A stretch of DNA of 64,000 bases from Acridotheres tristis. Lineage: Eukaryota; Chordata; Aves; Passeriformes; Sturnidae. This document shows, in pieces, positions 50,364 to 61,747 of the stretch. The notes under the pieces were generated by a model, which worked only from the letters and a program-made list of their open reading frames with translations, had not been told where the DNA came from and ran no database searches. How positions within the stretch are numbered: position 1 is the first letter of the stretch; each line of letters starts with the position of its first letter. The translations under genes were made by a program, and so were the position numbers. The DNA lies in the NCBI GenBank assembly GCA_037013685.1, contig CM072887.1, forward strand, positions 44,567,154-44,631,153, read 5' to 3'.

Positions 50364-50858
50364 CCCCGACTACAGGGCCCGCACGCTGCCAGCTCACCAG
50401 CAAAAAGGGCACCATAGGCCCAGACCCAGGCCCGGGCTACAGGCGGGTCATGATGCTCACGCTACCGTCCTCAGAGAGCAGGGGCAAGGCCGGACGCTTT
50501 CTCCACCCAAGCATTTTGGGGACCTGCCTATGGCTGCACAGAGCTCCTCTTTCCCTCCTGGGAGGTCTAAGCTACACTGCTCTATTTCTAAAGGAGGGCT
50601 AAAGCACAAACACACGCACTCACTCATTCACACCAACTAAGGGGAAGACGGGGGAGGGAGGGCAAGACAGTCCCAGAAGGGGGAGCAAGTTCCAGGCAGC
50701 CAAGCTGCTCAAGGCAGCCATCCCTACTGCTCAGTGGCAGACAAAAGCATCCGACCTGCACCGCACTGCAGCCTGGGGAAGGCACAGGAGCCTGGATGCG
50801 CTGAGGCGCTTCAGGGCTGGCACAGGGACAAAGGCTGTGACGCGCCCCGACTACAGGG
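50364..50858. repeat. 14-bp direct repeats bounding the L-only 481-bp block
   Basis: CCCCGACTACAGGG occurs at 50364-50377 and 50845-50858, exactly 481 bases apart. S units keep one copy with the left flank of the first (CACGT) and the right flank of the second (GGCTTACG). The deletion length equals the L minus S difference (1984 minus 1503), so the S unit is explained by one event between these repeats. The L-only block contains no box of the usual spacing between about 50445 and 50848. Confidence 0.93.
50641..50662 (+). other. Potential G-quadruplex motif specific to L units
   Basis: G-runs of 4, 5, 3 and 3 with loops AAGAC, A and A. It lies in the 481-bp block and therefore recurs only in L units (starting at 52624, 56110 and 61101). 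Short purine loops make it a stronger candidate than the motif common to all units. Confidence 0.6.
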
Positions 50859-51288
50859 GCTTACGCTGCCCAGGGGCCAGCAGCAGGCAGAAAGCTGCCA
50901 CGTCTGGGGAAAAGCCCTGCCCTGCTTACAGGGCGGCTGGGCTGGGGGCTCGGGGAGCTCCGGTTCCCCCCTCAGGTGCGGAGACAGGGGCTCTCACCCT
51001 CCTTACAGGGTTGCCTCTCTCTCCGGGCAGCCAAAGGAGCACAACGGCAAAAGGCCAACCACAGCAAAGACCAAGCCCCGCACACAGGGGAGGTCGCCCA
51101 GTTCAAAGTCAGCCGCCGCACCTTGAAGGTGCCCTGGCCAAGCCAGGAAGGCCTTTTTGCCCAGAGGGCCTCTCGTGCCCCCTCTTCAGCTCCAAACTCG
51201 CTCTTGCCTCGCAGTCCCACTCTTGAGCTCGAAGCTGCCTCTGCTCCGCGTCGCTCTTCCCTCGCCGTCCCACGGCTTCTGCCAATGG

Positions 51289-53271
51289 ACGACGACACGC
51301 TCAGGCCTCAGAAGCTCCAGCTCCCGTGCCACAAGGGAACCGCCACCCAACAGCCCCACAGCGACATCCTCAAGCCACCACCCACACACCCCCCCACACC
51401 TGCACAAGAGCCCCCAACTTCAGCTTGACTCACCACCGCGACGTCCGGCTCAGTCCCGCGCCGCGCTGGCAGCTGGGCCCTCTGGGCAAAAGAAGCTGGG
51501 CATGCAAAGCAGCGGACAAGAGGCTGCAGCCCTGCTTACAGGGGGCTCAAGCCGCTGCCTGGACCGCAAAGTGCCCGGGACTCCAGAGCACCGGCCCCCA
51601 CTTACAGGGCGGCCCTGGTCCCCAAGGCCTACGGAGGCTCCTTCTCTCCAATTCCGGGGCGCTCCCCACTAAGCGGGAGGGTGCCCAACGCAGGCTGCCA
51701 GCTGAAGGGAGCACAAAGGCTCCCAGACCCATAGCCTGCTTACAGGCCGGTCCACACCCAGGGAGCCACGGAGCTCGGCCTTCCCCCAAGGCAACAGGAA
51801 CCAGACTCTACAGGCAGGCAAACTCACGGCCTAAAGCCAAAGGGCCCCAGGGGCCCGAGGGGCCGGGAGCCCAGCCCCGACGACAGGGAGGGCACACGCC
51901 CGGCCCCATGACTCCTGGCCCCACGCCTCTGAAAGGCAGGGGCCAGGGATACCCGCCTGATTACAGGGGGTCCCTCCAACCGCCCGCCGAGGCCAGGGGA
52001 CGCACACAACCCCACTTACGGGGCCGCCCCCCGCAGCCCGGCACCCCCCAACAAGCACCACGGAGCACGGGCTCCGGCCTGCGCCCCACTTAGAGGCCGG
52101 CCGGAGCCCAGCCGCAGCTCAGCACGGCAACACAGCCGGCTGCAGGAGCCCCTCCAGCCTCCTCAATGAGGCCGCCAGTGAGGTGGCACCAGCACTTCTT
52201 CAATCCGCACCCTCGCAAGGGCCCGGCAGCACTCGTTCCTGTCACCTGGCTACAGCAGCCTCCCCAGCCCTGCTTACAGGCACCTGGGGCTGCCTCTGGG
52301 GACAAAGGGACAAGGGGCTGCTCCTGGGGAAAGGTCCGCGCACGTGCCCCGACTACAGGGCCCGCACGCTGCCAGCTCACCAGCAAAAAGGGCACCATAG
52401 GCCCAGACCCAGGCCCGGGCTACAGGCGGGTCATGATGCTCACGCTACCGTCCTCAGAGAGCAGGGGCAAGGCCGGACGCTTTCTCCACCCAAGCATTTT
52501 GGGGACCTGCCTATGGCTGCACAGAGCTCCTCTTTCCCTCCTGGGAGGTCTAAGCTACACTGCTCTATTTCTAAAGGAGGGCTAAAGCACAAACACACGC
52601 ACTCACTCATTCACACCAACTAAGGGGAAGACGGGGGAGGGAGGGCAAGACAGTCCCAGAAGGGGGAGCAAGTTCCAGGCAGCCAAGCTGCTCAAGGCAG
52701 CCATCCCTACTGCTCAGTGGCAGACAAAAGCATCCGACCTGCACCGCACTGCAGCCTGGGGAAGGCACAGGAGCCTGGATGCGCTGAGGCGCTTCAGGGC
52801 TGGCACAGGGACAAAGGCTGTGACGCGCCCCGACTACAGGGGCTTACGCTGCCCAGGGGCCAGCAGCAGGCAGAAAGCTGCCACGTCTGGGGAAAAGCCC
52901 TGCCCTGCTTACAGGGCGGCTGGGCTGGGGGCTCGGGGAGCTCCGGTTCCCCCCTCAGGTGCGGAGACAGGGGCTCTCACCCTCCTTACAGGGTTGCCTC
53001 TCTCTCCGGGCAGCCAAAGGAGCACAACGGCAAAAGGCCAACCACAGCAAAGACCAAGCCCCGCACACAGGGGAGGTCGCCCAGTTCAAAGTCAGCCGCC
53101 GCACCTTGAAGGTGCCCTGGCCATGCCAGGAAGGCCTTTTTGCCCAGAGGGCCTCTCGTGCCCCCTCTTCAGCTCCAAACTCGCTCTTGCCTCGCAGTCC
53201 CACTCTTGAGCTCGAAGCTGCCTCTGCTCCGCGTCGCTCTTCCCTCGCCGTCCCACGGCTTCTGCCAATGG
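51289..53271. repeat. Macrosatellite unit 2 (L, 1983 bp)
   Basis: Full L unit. Its C-tract has 7 residues, which explains the one-base shorter length. Tail variant GCCATGCCAGG, differing from unit 1 at one base. Confidence 0.95.
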
Positions 53272-54773
53272 ACGACGACACGCTCAGGCCTCAGAAGCTC
53301 CAGCTCCCGTGCCACAAGGGAACCGCCACCCAACAGCCCCACAGCGACATCCTCAAGCCACCACCCACACACCCCCCCCCACCTGCACAAGAGCCCCCAA
53401 CTTCAGCTTGACTCACCACCGCGACGTCCGGCTCAGTCCCGCGCCGCGCTGGCAGCTGGGCCCTCTGGGCAAAAGAAGCTGGGCATGCAAAGCAGCGGAC
53501 AAGAGGCTGCAGCCCTGCTTACAGGGGGCTCAAGCCGCTGCCTGGACCGCAAAGTGCCCGGGACTCCAGAGCACCGGCCCCCACTTACAGGGCGGCCCTG
53601 GTCCCCAAGGCCTACGGAGGCTCCTTCTCTCCAATTCCGGGGCGCTCCCCACTAAGCGGGAGGGTGCCCAACGCAGGCTGCCAGCTGAAGGGAGCACAAA
53701 GGCTCCCAGACCCATAGCCTGCTTACAGGCCGGTCCACACCCAGGGAGCCACGGAGCTCGGCCTTCCCCCAAGGCAACAGGAACCAGACTCTACAGGCAG
53801 GCAAACTCACGGCCTAAAGCCAAAGGGCCCCAGGGGCCCGAGGGGCCGGGAGCCCAGCCCCGACGACAGGGAGGGCACACGCCCGGCCCCATGACTCCTG
53901 GCCCCACGCCTCTGAAAGGCAGGGGCCAGGGATACCCGCCTGATTACAGGGGGTCCCTCCAACCGCCCGCCGAGGCCAGGGGACGCACACAACCCCACTT
54001 ACGGGGCCGCCCCCCGCAGCCCGGCACCCCCCAACAAGCACCACGGAGCACGGGCTCCGGCCTGCGCCCCACTTAGAGGCCGGCCGGAGCCCAGCCGCAG
54101 CTCAGCACGGCAACACAGCCGGCTGCAGGAGCCCCTCCAGCCTCCTCAATGAGGCCGCCAGTGAGGTGGCACCAGCACTTCTTCAATCCGCACCCTCGCA
54201 AGGGCCCGGCTGCACTCGTTCCTGTCACCTGGCTACAGCAGCCTCCCCAGCCCTGCTTACAGGCACCTGGAGCTGCCTCTGGGGACAAAGGGACAAGGGG
54301 CTGCTCCTGGGGAAAGGTCCGCGCACGTACCCCGACTACAGGGGCTTACGCTGCCCAGGGGCCAGCAGCAGGCAGAAAGCTGCCACGTCTGGGGAAAAGC
54401 CCTGCCCTGCTTACAGGGCGGCTGGGCTGGGGGCTCGGGGAGCTCCGGTTCCCCCCTCAGGTGCGGAGACAGGGGCTCTCACCCTCCTTACAGGGTTGCC
54501 TCTCTCTCCGGGCAGCCAAAGGAGCACAACGGAAAAAGGCCAACCACAGCAAAGACCAAGCCCCGCACACAGGGGAGGTCGCCCAGTTCAAAGTCAGCCG
54601 CCGCACCTTGAAGGTGCCCTGGCCAAGCCAGGAAGGCCTTTTTGCCCAGAGGGCCTCTCGTGCCCCCTCTTCAGCTCCAAACTCGCTCTTGCCTCGCAGT
54701 CCCACTCTTGAGCTCGAAGCTGCCTCTGCTCCGCGTCGCTCTTCCCTCGCCGTCCCACGGCTTCTGCCAATGG
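53272..54773. repeat. Macrosatellite unit 3 (S, 1502 bp)
   Basis: First S unit; the deletion junction (CGTACCCCGACTACAGGGG) is centred on 54330-54343. The C-tract region reads nine C followed by ACCTG, best explained as the 7-C form with an A-to-C change. It carries CGGCTGCACTCG, CCTGGAGCTGCC, CGGAAAAAGG and the GCCAAGCCAGG tail. Confidence 0.95.
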
Positions 54774-55579
54774 ACGACGACACGCTCAGGCCTCAGAAGC
54801 TCCAGCTCCCGTGCCACAAGGGAACCGCCACCCAACAGCCCCACAGCGACATCCTCAAGCCACCACCCACACACCCCCCCCACACCTGCACAAGAGCCCC
54901 CAACTTCAGCTTGACTCACCACCGCGACGTCCGGCTCAGTCCCGCGCCGCGCTGGCAGCTGGGCCCTCTGGGCAAAAGAAGCTGGGCATGCAAAGCAGCG
55001 GACAAGAGGCTGCAGCCCTGCTTACAGGGGGCTCAAGCCGCTGCCTGGACCGCAAAGTGCCCGGGACTCCAGAGCACCGGCCCCCACTTACAGGGCGGCC
55101 CTGGTCCCCAAGGCCTACGGAGGCTCCTTCTCTCCAATTCCGGGGCGCTCCCCACTAAGCGGGAGGGTGCCCAACGCAGGCTGCCAGCTGAAGGGAGCAC
55201 AAAGGCTCCCAGACCCATAGCCTGCTTACAGGCCGGTCCACACCCAGGGAGCCACGGAGCTCGGCCTTCCCCCAAGGCAACAGGAACCAGACTCTACAGG
55301 CAGGCAAACTCACGGCCTAAAGCCAAAGGGCCCCAGGGGCCCGAGGGGCCGGGAGCCCAGCCCCGACGACAGGGAGGGCACACGCCCGGCCCCATGACTC
55401 CTGGCCCCACGCCTCTGAAAGGCAGGGGCCAGGGATACCCGCCTGATTACAGGGGGTCCCTCCAACCGCCCGCCGAGGCCAGGGGACGCACACAACCCCA
55501 CTTACGGGGCCGCCCCCCGCAGCCCGGCACCCCCCAACAAGCACCACGGAGCACGGGCTCCGGCCTGCGCCCCACTTAG
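54149..55579 (+). other. 476-codon open frame across S unit 3 into unit 4, probably non-coding
   Basis: An open frame starting at ATG in unit 3 crosses the S junction and the unit boundary and stops at CACTTAG in unit 4. Composition is proline, glycine, arginine and glutamine rich, with LQG/LTG-like words recurring every 22-24 residues that mirror the 70-bp boxes. No signal peptide, membrane segment or known domain is visible. Between units nearly all differences change the residue (S/C, E/K, Q/K, K/N, S/A), and C-tract changes break the frame, so I see no sign of protein-level constraint. The deletion in S joins two frames that L units keep apart. An identical-length frame exists at 57636-59066, and related shorter ones in other units. 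Confidence 0.3.
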
Positions 55580-56757
55580 AGGCCGGCCGGAGCCCAGCCG
55601 CAGCTCAGCACGGCAACACAGCCGGCTGCAGGAGCCCCTCCAGCCTCCTCAATGAGGCCGCCAGTGAGGTGGCACCAGCACTTCTTCAATCCGCACCCTC
55701 GCAAGGGCCCGGCAGCACTCGTTCCTGTCACCTGGCTACAGCAGCCTCCCCAGCCCTGCTTACAGGCACCTGGGGCTGCCTCTGGGGACAAAGGGACAAG
55801 GGGCTGCTCCTGGGGAAAGGTCCGCGCACGTGCCCCGACTACAGGGCCCGCACGCTGCCAGCTCACCAGCAAAAAGGGCACCATAGGCCCAGACCCAGGC
55901 CCGGGCTACAGGCGGGTCATGATGCTCACGCTACCGTCCTCAGAGAGCAGGGGCAAGGCCGGACGCTTTCTCCACCCAAGCATTTTGGGGACCTGCCTAT
56001 GGCTGCACAGAGCTCCTCTTTCCCTCCTGGGAGGTCTAAGCTACACTGCTCTATTTCTAAAGGAGGGCTAAAGCACAAACACACGCACTCACTCATTCAC
56101 ACCAACTAAGGGGAAGACGGGGGAGGGAGGGCAAGACAGTCCCAGAAGGGGGAGCAAGTTCCAGGCAGCCAAGCTGCTCAAGGCAGCCATCCCTACTGCT
56201 CAGTGGCAGACAAAAGCATCCGACCTGCACCGCACTGCAGCCTGGGGAAGGCACAGGAGCCTGGATGCGCTGAGGCGCTTCAGGGCTGGCACAGGGACAA
56301 AGGCTGTGACGCGCCCCGACTACAGGGGCTTACGCTGCCCAGGGGCCAGCAGCAGGCAGAAAGCTGCCACGTCTGGGGAAAAGCCCTGCCCTGCTTACAG
56401 GGCGGCTGGGCTGGGGGCTCGGGGAGCTCCGGTTCCCCCCTCAGGTGCGGAGACAGGGGCTCTCACCCTCCTTACAGGGTTGCCTCTCTCTCCGGGCAGC
56501 CAAAGGAGCACAACGGCAAAAGGCCAACCACAGCAAAGACCAAGCCCCGCACACAGGGGAGGTCGCCCAGTTCAAAGTCAGCCGCCGCACCTTGAAGGTG
56601 CCCTGGCCATGCCAGAAAGGCCTTTTTGCCCAGAGGGCCTCTCGTGCCCCCTCTTCAGCTCCAAACTCGCTCTTGCCTCGCAGTCCCACTCTTGAGCTCG
56701 AAGCTGCCTCTGCTCCGCGTCGCTCTTCCCTCGCCGTCCCACGGCTTCTGCCAATGG
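54774..56757. repeat. Macrosatellite unit 4 (L, 1984 bp)
   Basis: L unit with the 8-C tract and CGGCAGCACTCG. Tail variant GCCATGCCAGAAAGG, shared with units 5 (S) and 7 (L). Confidence 0.95.
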
Positions 56758-58260
56758 ACGACGACACGCTCAGGCCTCAGAAGCTCCAGCTCCCGTGCCA
56801 CAAGGGAACCGCCACCCAACAGCCCCACAGCGACATCCTCAAGCCACCACCCACACACCCCCCCCACACCTGCACAAGAGCCCCCAACTTCAGCTTGACT
56901 CACCACCGCGACGTCCGGCTCAGTCCCGCGCCGCGCTGGCAGCTGGGCCCTCTGGGCAAAAGAAGCTGGGCATGCAAAGCAGCGGACAAGAGGCTGCAGC
57001 CCTGCTTACAGGGGGCTCAAGCCGCTGCCTGGACCGCAAAGTGCCCGGGACTCCAGAGCACCGGCCCCCACTTACAGGGCGGCCCTGGTCCCCAAGGCCT
57101 ACGGAGGCTCCTTCTCTCCAATTCCGGGGCGCTCCCCACTAAGCGGGAGGGTGCCCAACGCAGGCTGCCAGCTGAAGGGAGCACAAAGGCTCCCAGACCC
57201 ATAGCCTGCTTACAGGCCGGTCCACACCCAGGGAGCCACGGAGCTCGGCCTTCCCCCAAGGCAACAGGAACCAGACTCTACAGGCAGGCAAACTCACGGC
57301 CTAAAGCCAAAGGGCCCCAGGGGCCCGAGGGGCCGGGAGCCCAGCCCCGACGACAGGGAGGGCACACGCCCGGCCCCATGACTCCTGGCCCCACGCCTCT
57401 GAAAGGCAGGGGCCAGGGATACCCGCCTGATTACAGGGGGTCCCTCCAACCGCCCGCCGAGGCCAGGGGACGCACACAACCCCACTTACGGGGCCGCCCC
57501 CCGCAGCCCGGCACCCCCCAACAAGCACCACGGAGCACGGGCTCCGGCCTGCGCCCCACTTAGAGGCCGGCCGGAGCCCAGCCGCAGCTCAGCACGGCAA
57601 CACAGCCGGCTGCAGGAGCCCCTCCAGCCTCCTCAATGAGGCCGCCAGTGAGGTGGCACCAGCACTTCTTCAATCCGCACCCTCGCAAGGGCCCGGCTGC
57701 ACTCGTTCCTGTCACCTGGCTACAGCAGCCTCCCCAGCCCTGCTTACAGGCACCTGGAGCTGCCTCTGGGGACAAAGGGACAAGGGGCTGCTCCTGGGGA
57801 AAGGTCCGCGCACGTACCCCGACTACAGGGGCTTACGCTGCCCAGGGGCCAGCAGCAGGCAGAAAGCTGCCACGTCTGGGGAAAAGCCCTGCCCTGCTTA
57901 CAGGGCGGCTGGGCTGGGGGCTCGGGGAGCTCCGGTTCCCCCCTCAGGTGCGGAGACAGGGGCTCTCACCCTCCTTACAGGGTTGCCTCTCTCTCCGGGC
58001 AGCCAAAGGAGCACAACGGAAAAAGGCCAACCACAGCAAAGACCAAGCCCCGCACACAGGGGAGGTCGCCCAGTTCAAAGTCAGCCGCCGCACCTTGAAG
58101 GTGCCCTGGCCATGCCAGAAAGGCCTTTTTGCCCAGAGGGCCTCTCGTGCCCCCTCTTCAGCTCCAAACTCGCTCTTGCCTCGCAGTCCCACTCTTGAGC
58201 TCGAAGCTGCCTCTGCTCCGCGTCGCTCTTCCCTCGCCGTCCCACGGCTTCTGCCAATGG
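56758..58260. repeat. Macrosatellite unit 5 (S, 1503 bp)
   Basis: S unit; junction at 57817-57830. It shares CGGCTGCACTCG, CCTGGAGCTGCC and CGGAAAAAGG with unit 3 but has the tail GCCATGCCAGAAAGG of unit 4, so it is a mosaic. Confidence 0.95.
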
Positions 58261-59066
58261 ACGACGACACGCTCAGGCCTCAGAAGCTCCAGCTCCCGTG
58301 CCACAAGGGAACCGCCACCCAACAGCCCCACAGCGACATCCTCAAGCCACCACCCACACACCCCCCCCACACCTGCACAAGAGCCCCCAACTTCAGCTTG
58401 ACTCACCACCGCGACGTCCGGCTCAGTCCCGCGCCGCGCTGGCAGCTGGGCCCTCTGGGCAAAAGAAGCTGGGCATGCAAAGCAGCGGACAAGAGGCTGC
58501 AGCCCTGCTTACAGGGGGCTCAAGCCGCTGCCTGGACCGCAAAGTGCCCGGGACTCCAGAGCACCGGCCCCCACTTACAGGGCGGCCCTGGTCCCCAAGG
58601 CCTACGGAGGCTCCTTCTCTCCAATTCCGGGGCGCTCCCCACTAAGCGGGAGGGTGCCCAACGCAGGCTGCCAGCTGAAGGGAGCACAAAGGCTCCCAGA
58701 CCCATAGCCTGCTTACAGGCCGGTCCACACCCAGGGAGCCACGGAGCTCGGCCTTCCCCCAAGGCAACAGGAACCAGACTCTACAGGCAGGCAAACTCAC
58801 GGCCTAAAGCCAAAGGGCCCCAGGGGCCCGAGGGGCCGGGAGCCCAGCCCCGACGACAGGGAGGGCACACGCCCGGCCCCATGACTCCTGGCCCCACGCC
58901 TCTGAAAGGCAGGGGCCAGGGATACCCGCCTGATTACAGGGGGTCCCTCCAACCGCCCGCCGAGGCCAGGGGACGCACACAACCCCACTTACGGGGCCGC
59001 CCCCCGCAGCCCGGCACCCCCCAACAAGCACCACGGAGCACGGGCTCCGGCCTGCGCCCCACTTAG
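57636..59066 (+). other. Second 476-codon open frame, S unit 5 into unit 6, probably non-coding
   Basis: Same arrangement as the frame at 54149-55579, with two residue changes in the segment encoded by the unit tail (SQE to CQK). It is listed because repetition of a long open frame could attract automatic gene calls. Lack of constraint, low complexity and dependence on C-tract length argue against a gene. Confidence 0.3.
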
Positions 59067-59763
59067 AGGCCGGCCGGAGCCCAGCCGCAGCTCAGCACGG
59101 CAACACAGCCGGCTGCAGGAGCCCCTCCAGCCTCCTCAATGAGGCCGCCAGTGAGGTGGCACCAGCACTTCTTCAATCCGCACCCTCGCAAGGGCCCGGC
59201 TGCACTCGTTCCTGTCACCTGGCTACAGCAGCCTCCCCAGCCCTGCTTACAGGCACCTGGGGCTGCCTCTGGGGACAAAGGGACAAGGGGCTGCTCCTGG
59301 GGAAAGGTCCACGCACGTACCCCGACTACAGAGGATTACGCTGCCCAGGGGCCAGCAGCAGGCAGAAAGCTGCCACGTCTGGGGAAAAGCCCTGCCCTGC
59401 TTACAGGGCGGCTGGGCTGGGGGCTCGGAGAGCTCCGGTTCCCCCCTCAGGTGCGGAGACAGGGGCTCTCACCCTCCTTACAGGGTTGCCTCTCTCTCCG
59501 GGCAGCCAAAGGAGCACAACGGCAAAAGGCCAACCACAGCAAAGACCAAGCCCCGCACACAGGGGAGGTCGCCCAGTTCAATGTCAGCCGCCGCACCTTG
59601 AAGGTGCCCTGGCCAAGCCAGGAAGGCCTTTTTGCCCAGAGGGCCGCTCGTGCCCCCTCTTCAGCTCCAAACTCGCTCTTGCCTCGCAGTCCCACTCTTG
59701 AGCTCGAAGCTGCCTCTGCTCCGCGTCGCTCTTCCCTCGCCGTCCCACGGCTTCTGCCAATGG
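58261..59763. repeat. Macrosatellite unit 6 (S, 1503 bp)
   Basis: S unit with private changes around its junction (59320-59333): GTCCACGCACG and CTACAGAGGATTACG. It also has TTCAATGTCAG, CTCGGAGAGC, and GGCCGCTCG, the last shared with unit 8. Confidence 0.95.
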
Positions 59764-61747
59764 ACGACGACACGCTCAGGCCTCAGAAGCTCCAGCTCCC
59801 GTGCCACAAGGGAACCGCCACCCAACAGCCCCACAGCGACATCCTCAAGCCACCACCCACACACCCCCCCCCACACCTGCACAAGAGCCCCCAACTTCAG
59901 CTTGACTCACCACCGCGACGTCCGGCTCAGTCCCGCGCCGCGCTGGCAGCTGGGCCCTCTGGGCAAAAGAAGCTGGGCATGCAAAGCAGCGGACAAGAGG
60001 CTGCAGCCCTGCTTACAGGGGGCTCAAGCCGCTGCCTGGACCGCAAAGTGCCCGGGACTCCAGAGCACCGGCCCCCACTTACAGGGCGGCCCTGGTCCCC
60101 AAGGCCTACGGAGGCTCCTTCTCTCCAATTCCGGGGCGCTCCCCACTAAGCGGGAGGGCGCCCAACGCAGGCTGCCAGCTGAAGGGAGCACAAAGGCTCC
60201 CAGACCCATAGCCTGCTTACAGGCCGGTCCACACCCAGGGAGCCACGGAGCTCGGCCTTCCCCCAAGGCAACAGGAACCAGACTCTACAGGCAGGCAAAC
60301 TCACGGCCTAAAGCCAAAGGGCCCCAGGGGCCCGAGGGGCCGGGAGCCCAGCCCCGACGACAGGGAGGGCACACGCCCGGCCCCATGACTCCTGGCCCCA
60401 CGCCTCTGAAAGGCAGGGGCCAGGGATACCCGCCTGATTACAGGGGGTCCCTCCAACCGCCCGCCGAGGCCAGGGGACGCACACAACCCCACTTACGGGG
60501 CCGCCCCCCGCAGCCCGGCACCCCCCAACAAGCACCACGGAGCACGGGCTCCGGCCTGCGCCCCACTTAGAGGCCGGCCGGAGCCCAGCCGCAGCTCAGC
60601 ACGGCAACACAGCCGGCTGCAGGAGCCCCTCCAGCCTCCTCAATGAGGCCGCCAGTGAGGTGGCACCACCACTTCTTCAATCCGCACCCTCGCAAGGGCC
60701 CGGCTGCACTCGTTCCTGTCACCTGGCTACAGCAGCCTCCCCAGCCCTGCTTACAGGCACCTGGGGCTGCCTCTGGGGACAAAGGGACAAGGGGCTGCTC
60801 CTGGGGAAAGGTCCGCGCACGTGCCCCGACTACAGGGCCCGCACGCTGCCAGCTCACCAGCAAAAAGGGCACCATAGGCCCAGACCCAGGCCCGGGCTAC
60901 AGGCGGGTCATGATGCTCACGCTACCGTCCTCAGAGAGCAGGGGCAAGGCCGGACGCTTTCTCCACCCAAGCATTTTGGGGACCTGCCTATGGCTGCACA
61001 GAGCTCCTCTTTCCCTCCTGGGAGGTCTAAGCTACACTGCTCTATTTCTAAAGGAGGGCTAAAGCACAAACACACGCACACACTCATTCACACCAACTAA
61101 GGGGAAGACGGGGGAGGGAGGGCAAGACAGTCCCAGAAGGGGGAGCAAGTTCCAGGCAGCCAAGCTGCTCAAGGCAGCCATCCCTACTGCTCAGTGGCAG
61201 ACAAAAGCATCCGACCTGCACCGCACTGCAGCCTGGGGAAGGCACAGGAGCCTGGATGCGCTGAGGCGCTTCAGGGATGGCACAGGGACAAAGGCTGTGA
61301 CGCGCCCCGACTACAGGGGCTTACGCTGCCCAGGGGCCAGCAGCAGGCAGAAAGCTGCCACGTCTGGGGAAAAGCCCTGCCCTGCTTACAGGGCGGCTGG
61401 GCTGGGGGCTCGGGGAGCTCCGGTTCCCCCCTCAGGTGCGGAGACAGGGGCTCTCACCCACCTTACAGGGTTGCCTCTCTCTCGGCCAGCCAAAGGAGCA
61501 CAACGGCAAAAGGCCAACCACAGCAAAGACCAAGCCCCGCACACAGGGGAGGTCGCCCAGTTCAAAGTCAGCCGCCGCACCTTGAAGGTGCCCTGGCCAT
61601 GCCAGAAAGGTTTTTTTGCCCAGAGGGGCTCTCGTGCCCCCTCTTCAGCTCCAAATTCGCTCTTGCCTCGCAGTCCCACTCTTGAGCTCGAAGCTGCCTC
61701 TGCTCCGCGTCGCTCTTCCCTCGCCGTCCCACGGCTTCTGCCAATGG
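59764..61747. repeat. Macrosatellite unit 7 (L, 1984 bp)
   Basis: The most diverged unit: C-tract of 9, GGGAGGGCGCCC, GGCACCACCACTTC, the otherwise S-associated CGGCTGCACTCG, ACGCACACACTC, a one-base deletion with a substitution at CTCTCGGCCAGCC (about 61480), and GAAAGGTTTTTTTGCC. The 9-C tract and the one-base deletion cancel, giving 1984. Confidence 0.95.

Larger units (their letters stand above)
49551..51010. repeat. Internal CTTACAGGG boxes at about 70-bp spacing (unit 1)
   Basis: Boxes in unit 1 with their positions: GCTTACAGGG 49551, ACTTACAGGG 49617, ACTAAGCGGG 49685, GCTTACAGGC 49755, CTCTACAGGC 49823, GACGACAGGG 49896, GATTACAGGG 49976, ACTTACGGGG 50031, ACTTAGAGGC 50105, GCTTACAGGC 50289, GACTACAGGG 50368, GGCTACAGGC 50435, GACTACAGGG 50849, GCTTACAGGG 50924, CCTTACAGGG 51001. 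Consecutive spacings run 55 to 80 bases, averaging about 70, with gaps between 50105 and 50289 and across the L-only block. Flanks between boxes are too diverged to align with confidence by eye. The pattern repeats in every unit. It suggests that the unit grew from an ancestral subrepeat of about 70 bp whose core box is kept. Confidence 0.75.
49305..51288. repeat. Macrosatellite unit 1 (L, 1984 bp)
   Basis: First unit of the array. It starts abruptly after non-satellite sequence and is distinguished by GGCCACAGAAG where all later copies read GGCCTCAGAAG. C-tract of 8. The 481-bp L-specific block lies between the 14-bp repeats at 50364-50377 and 50845-50858. Its tail reads GCCAAGCCAGG. Confidence 0.95.

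Noticed and set aside
49551..51010. Regularly spaced short boxes resembling a CRISPR array
   Set aside because: The boxes vary, spacers are not unique because they recur in every 1.5-2 kb unit, and the setting is eukaryotic with LINE and LTR elements.
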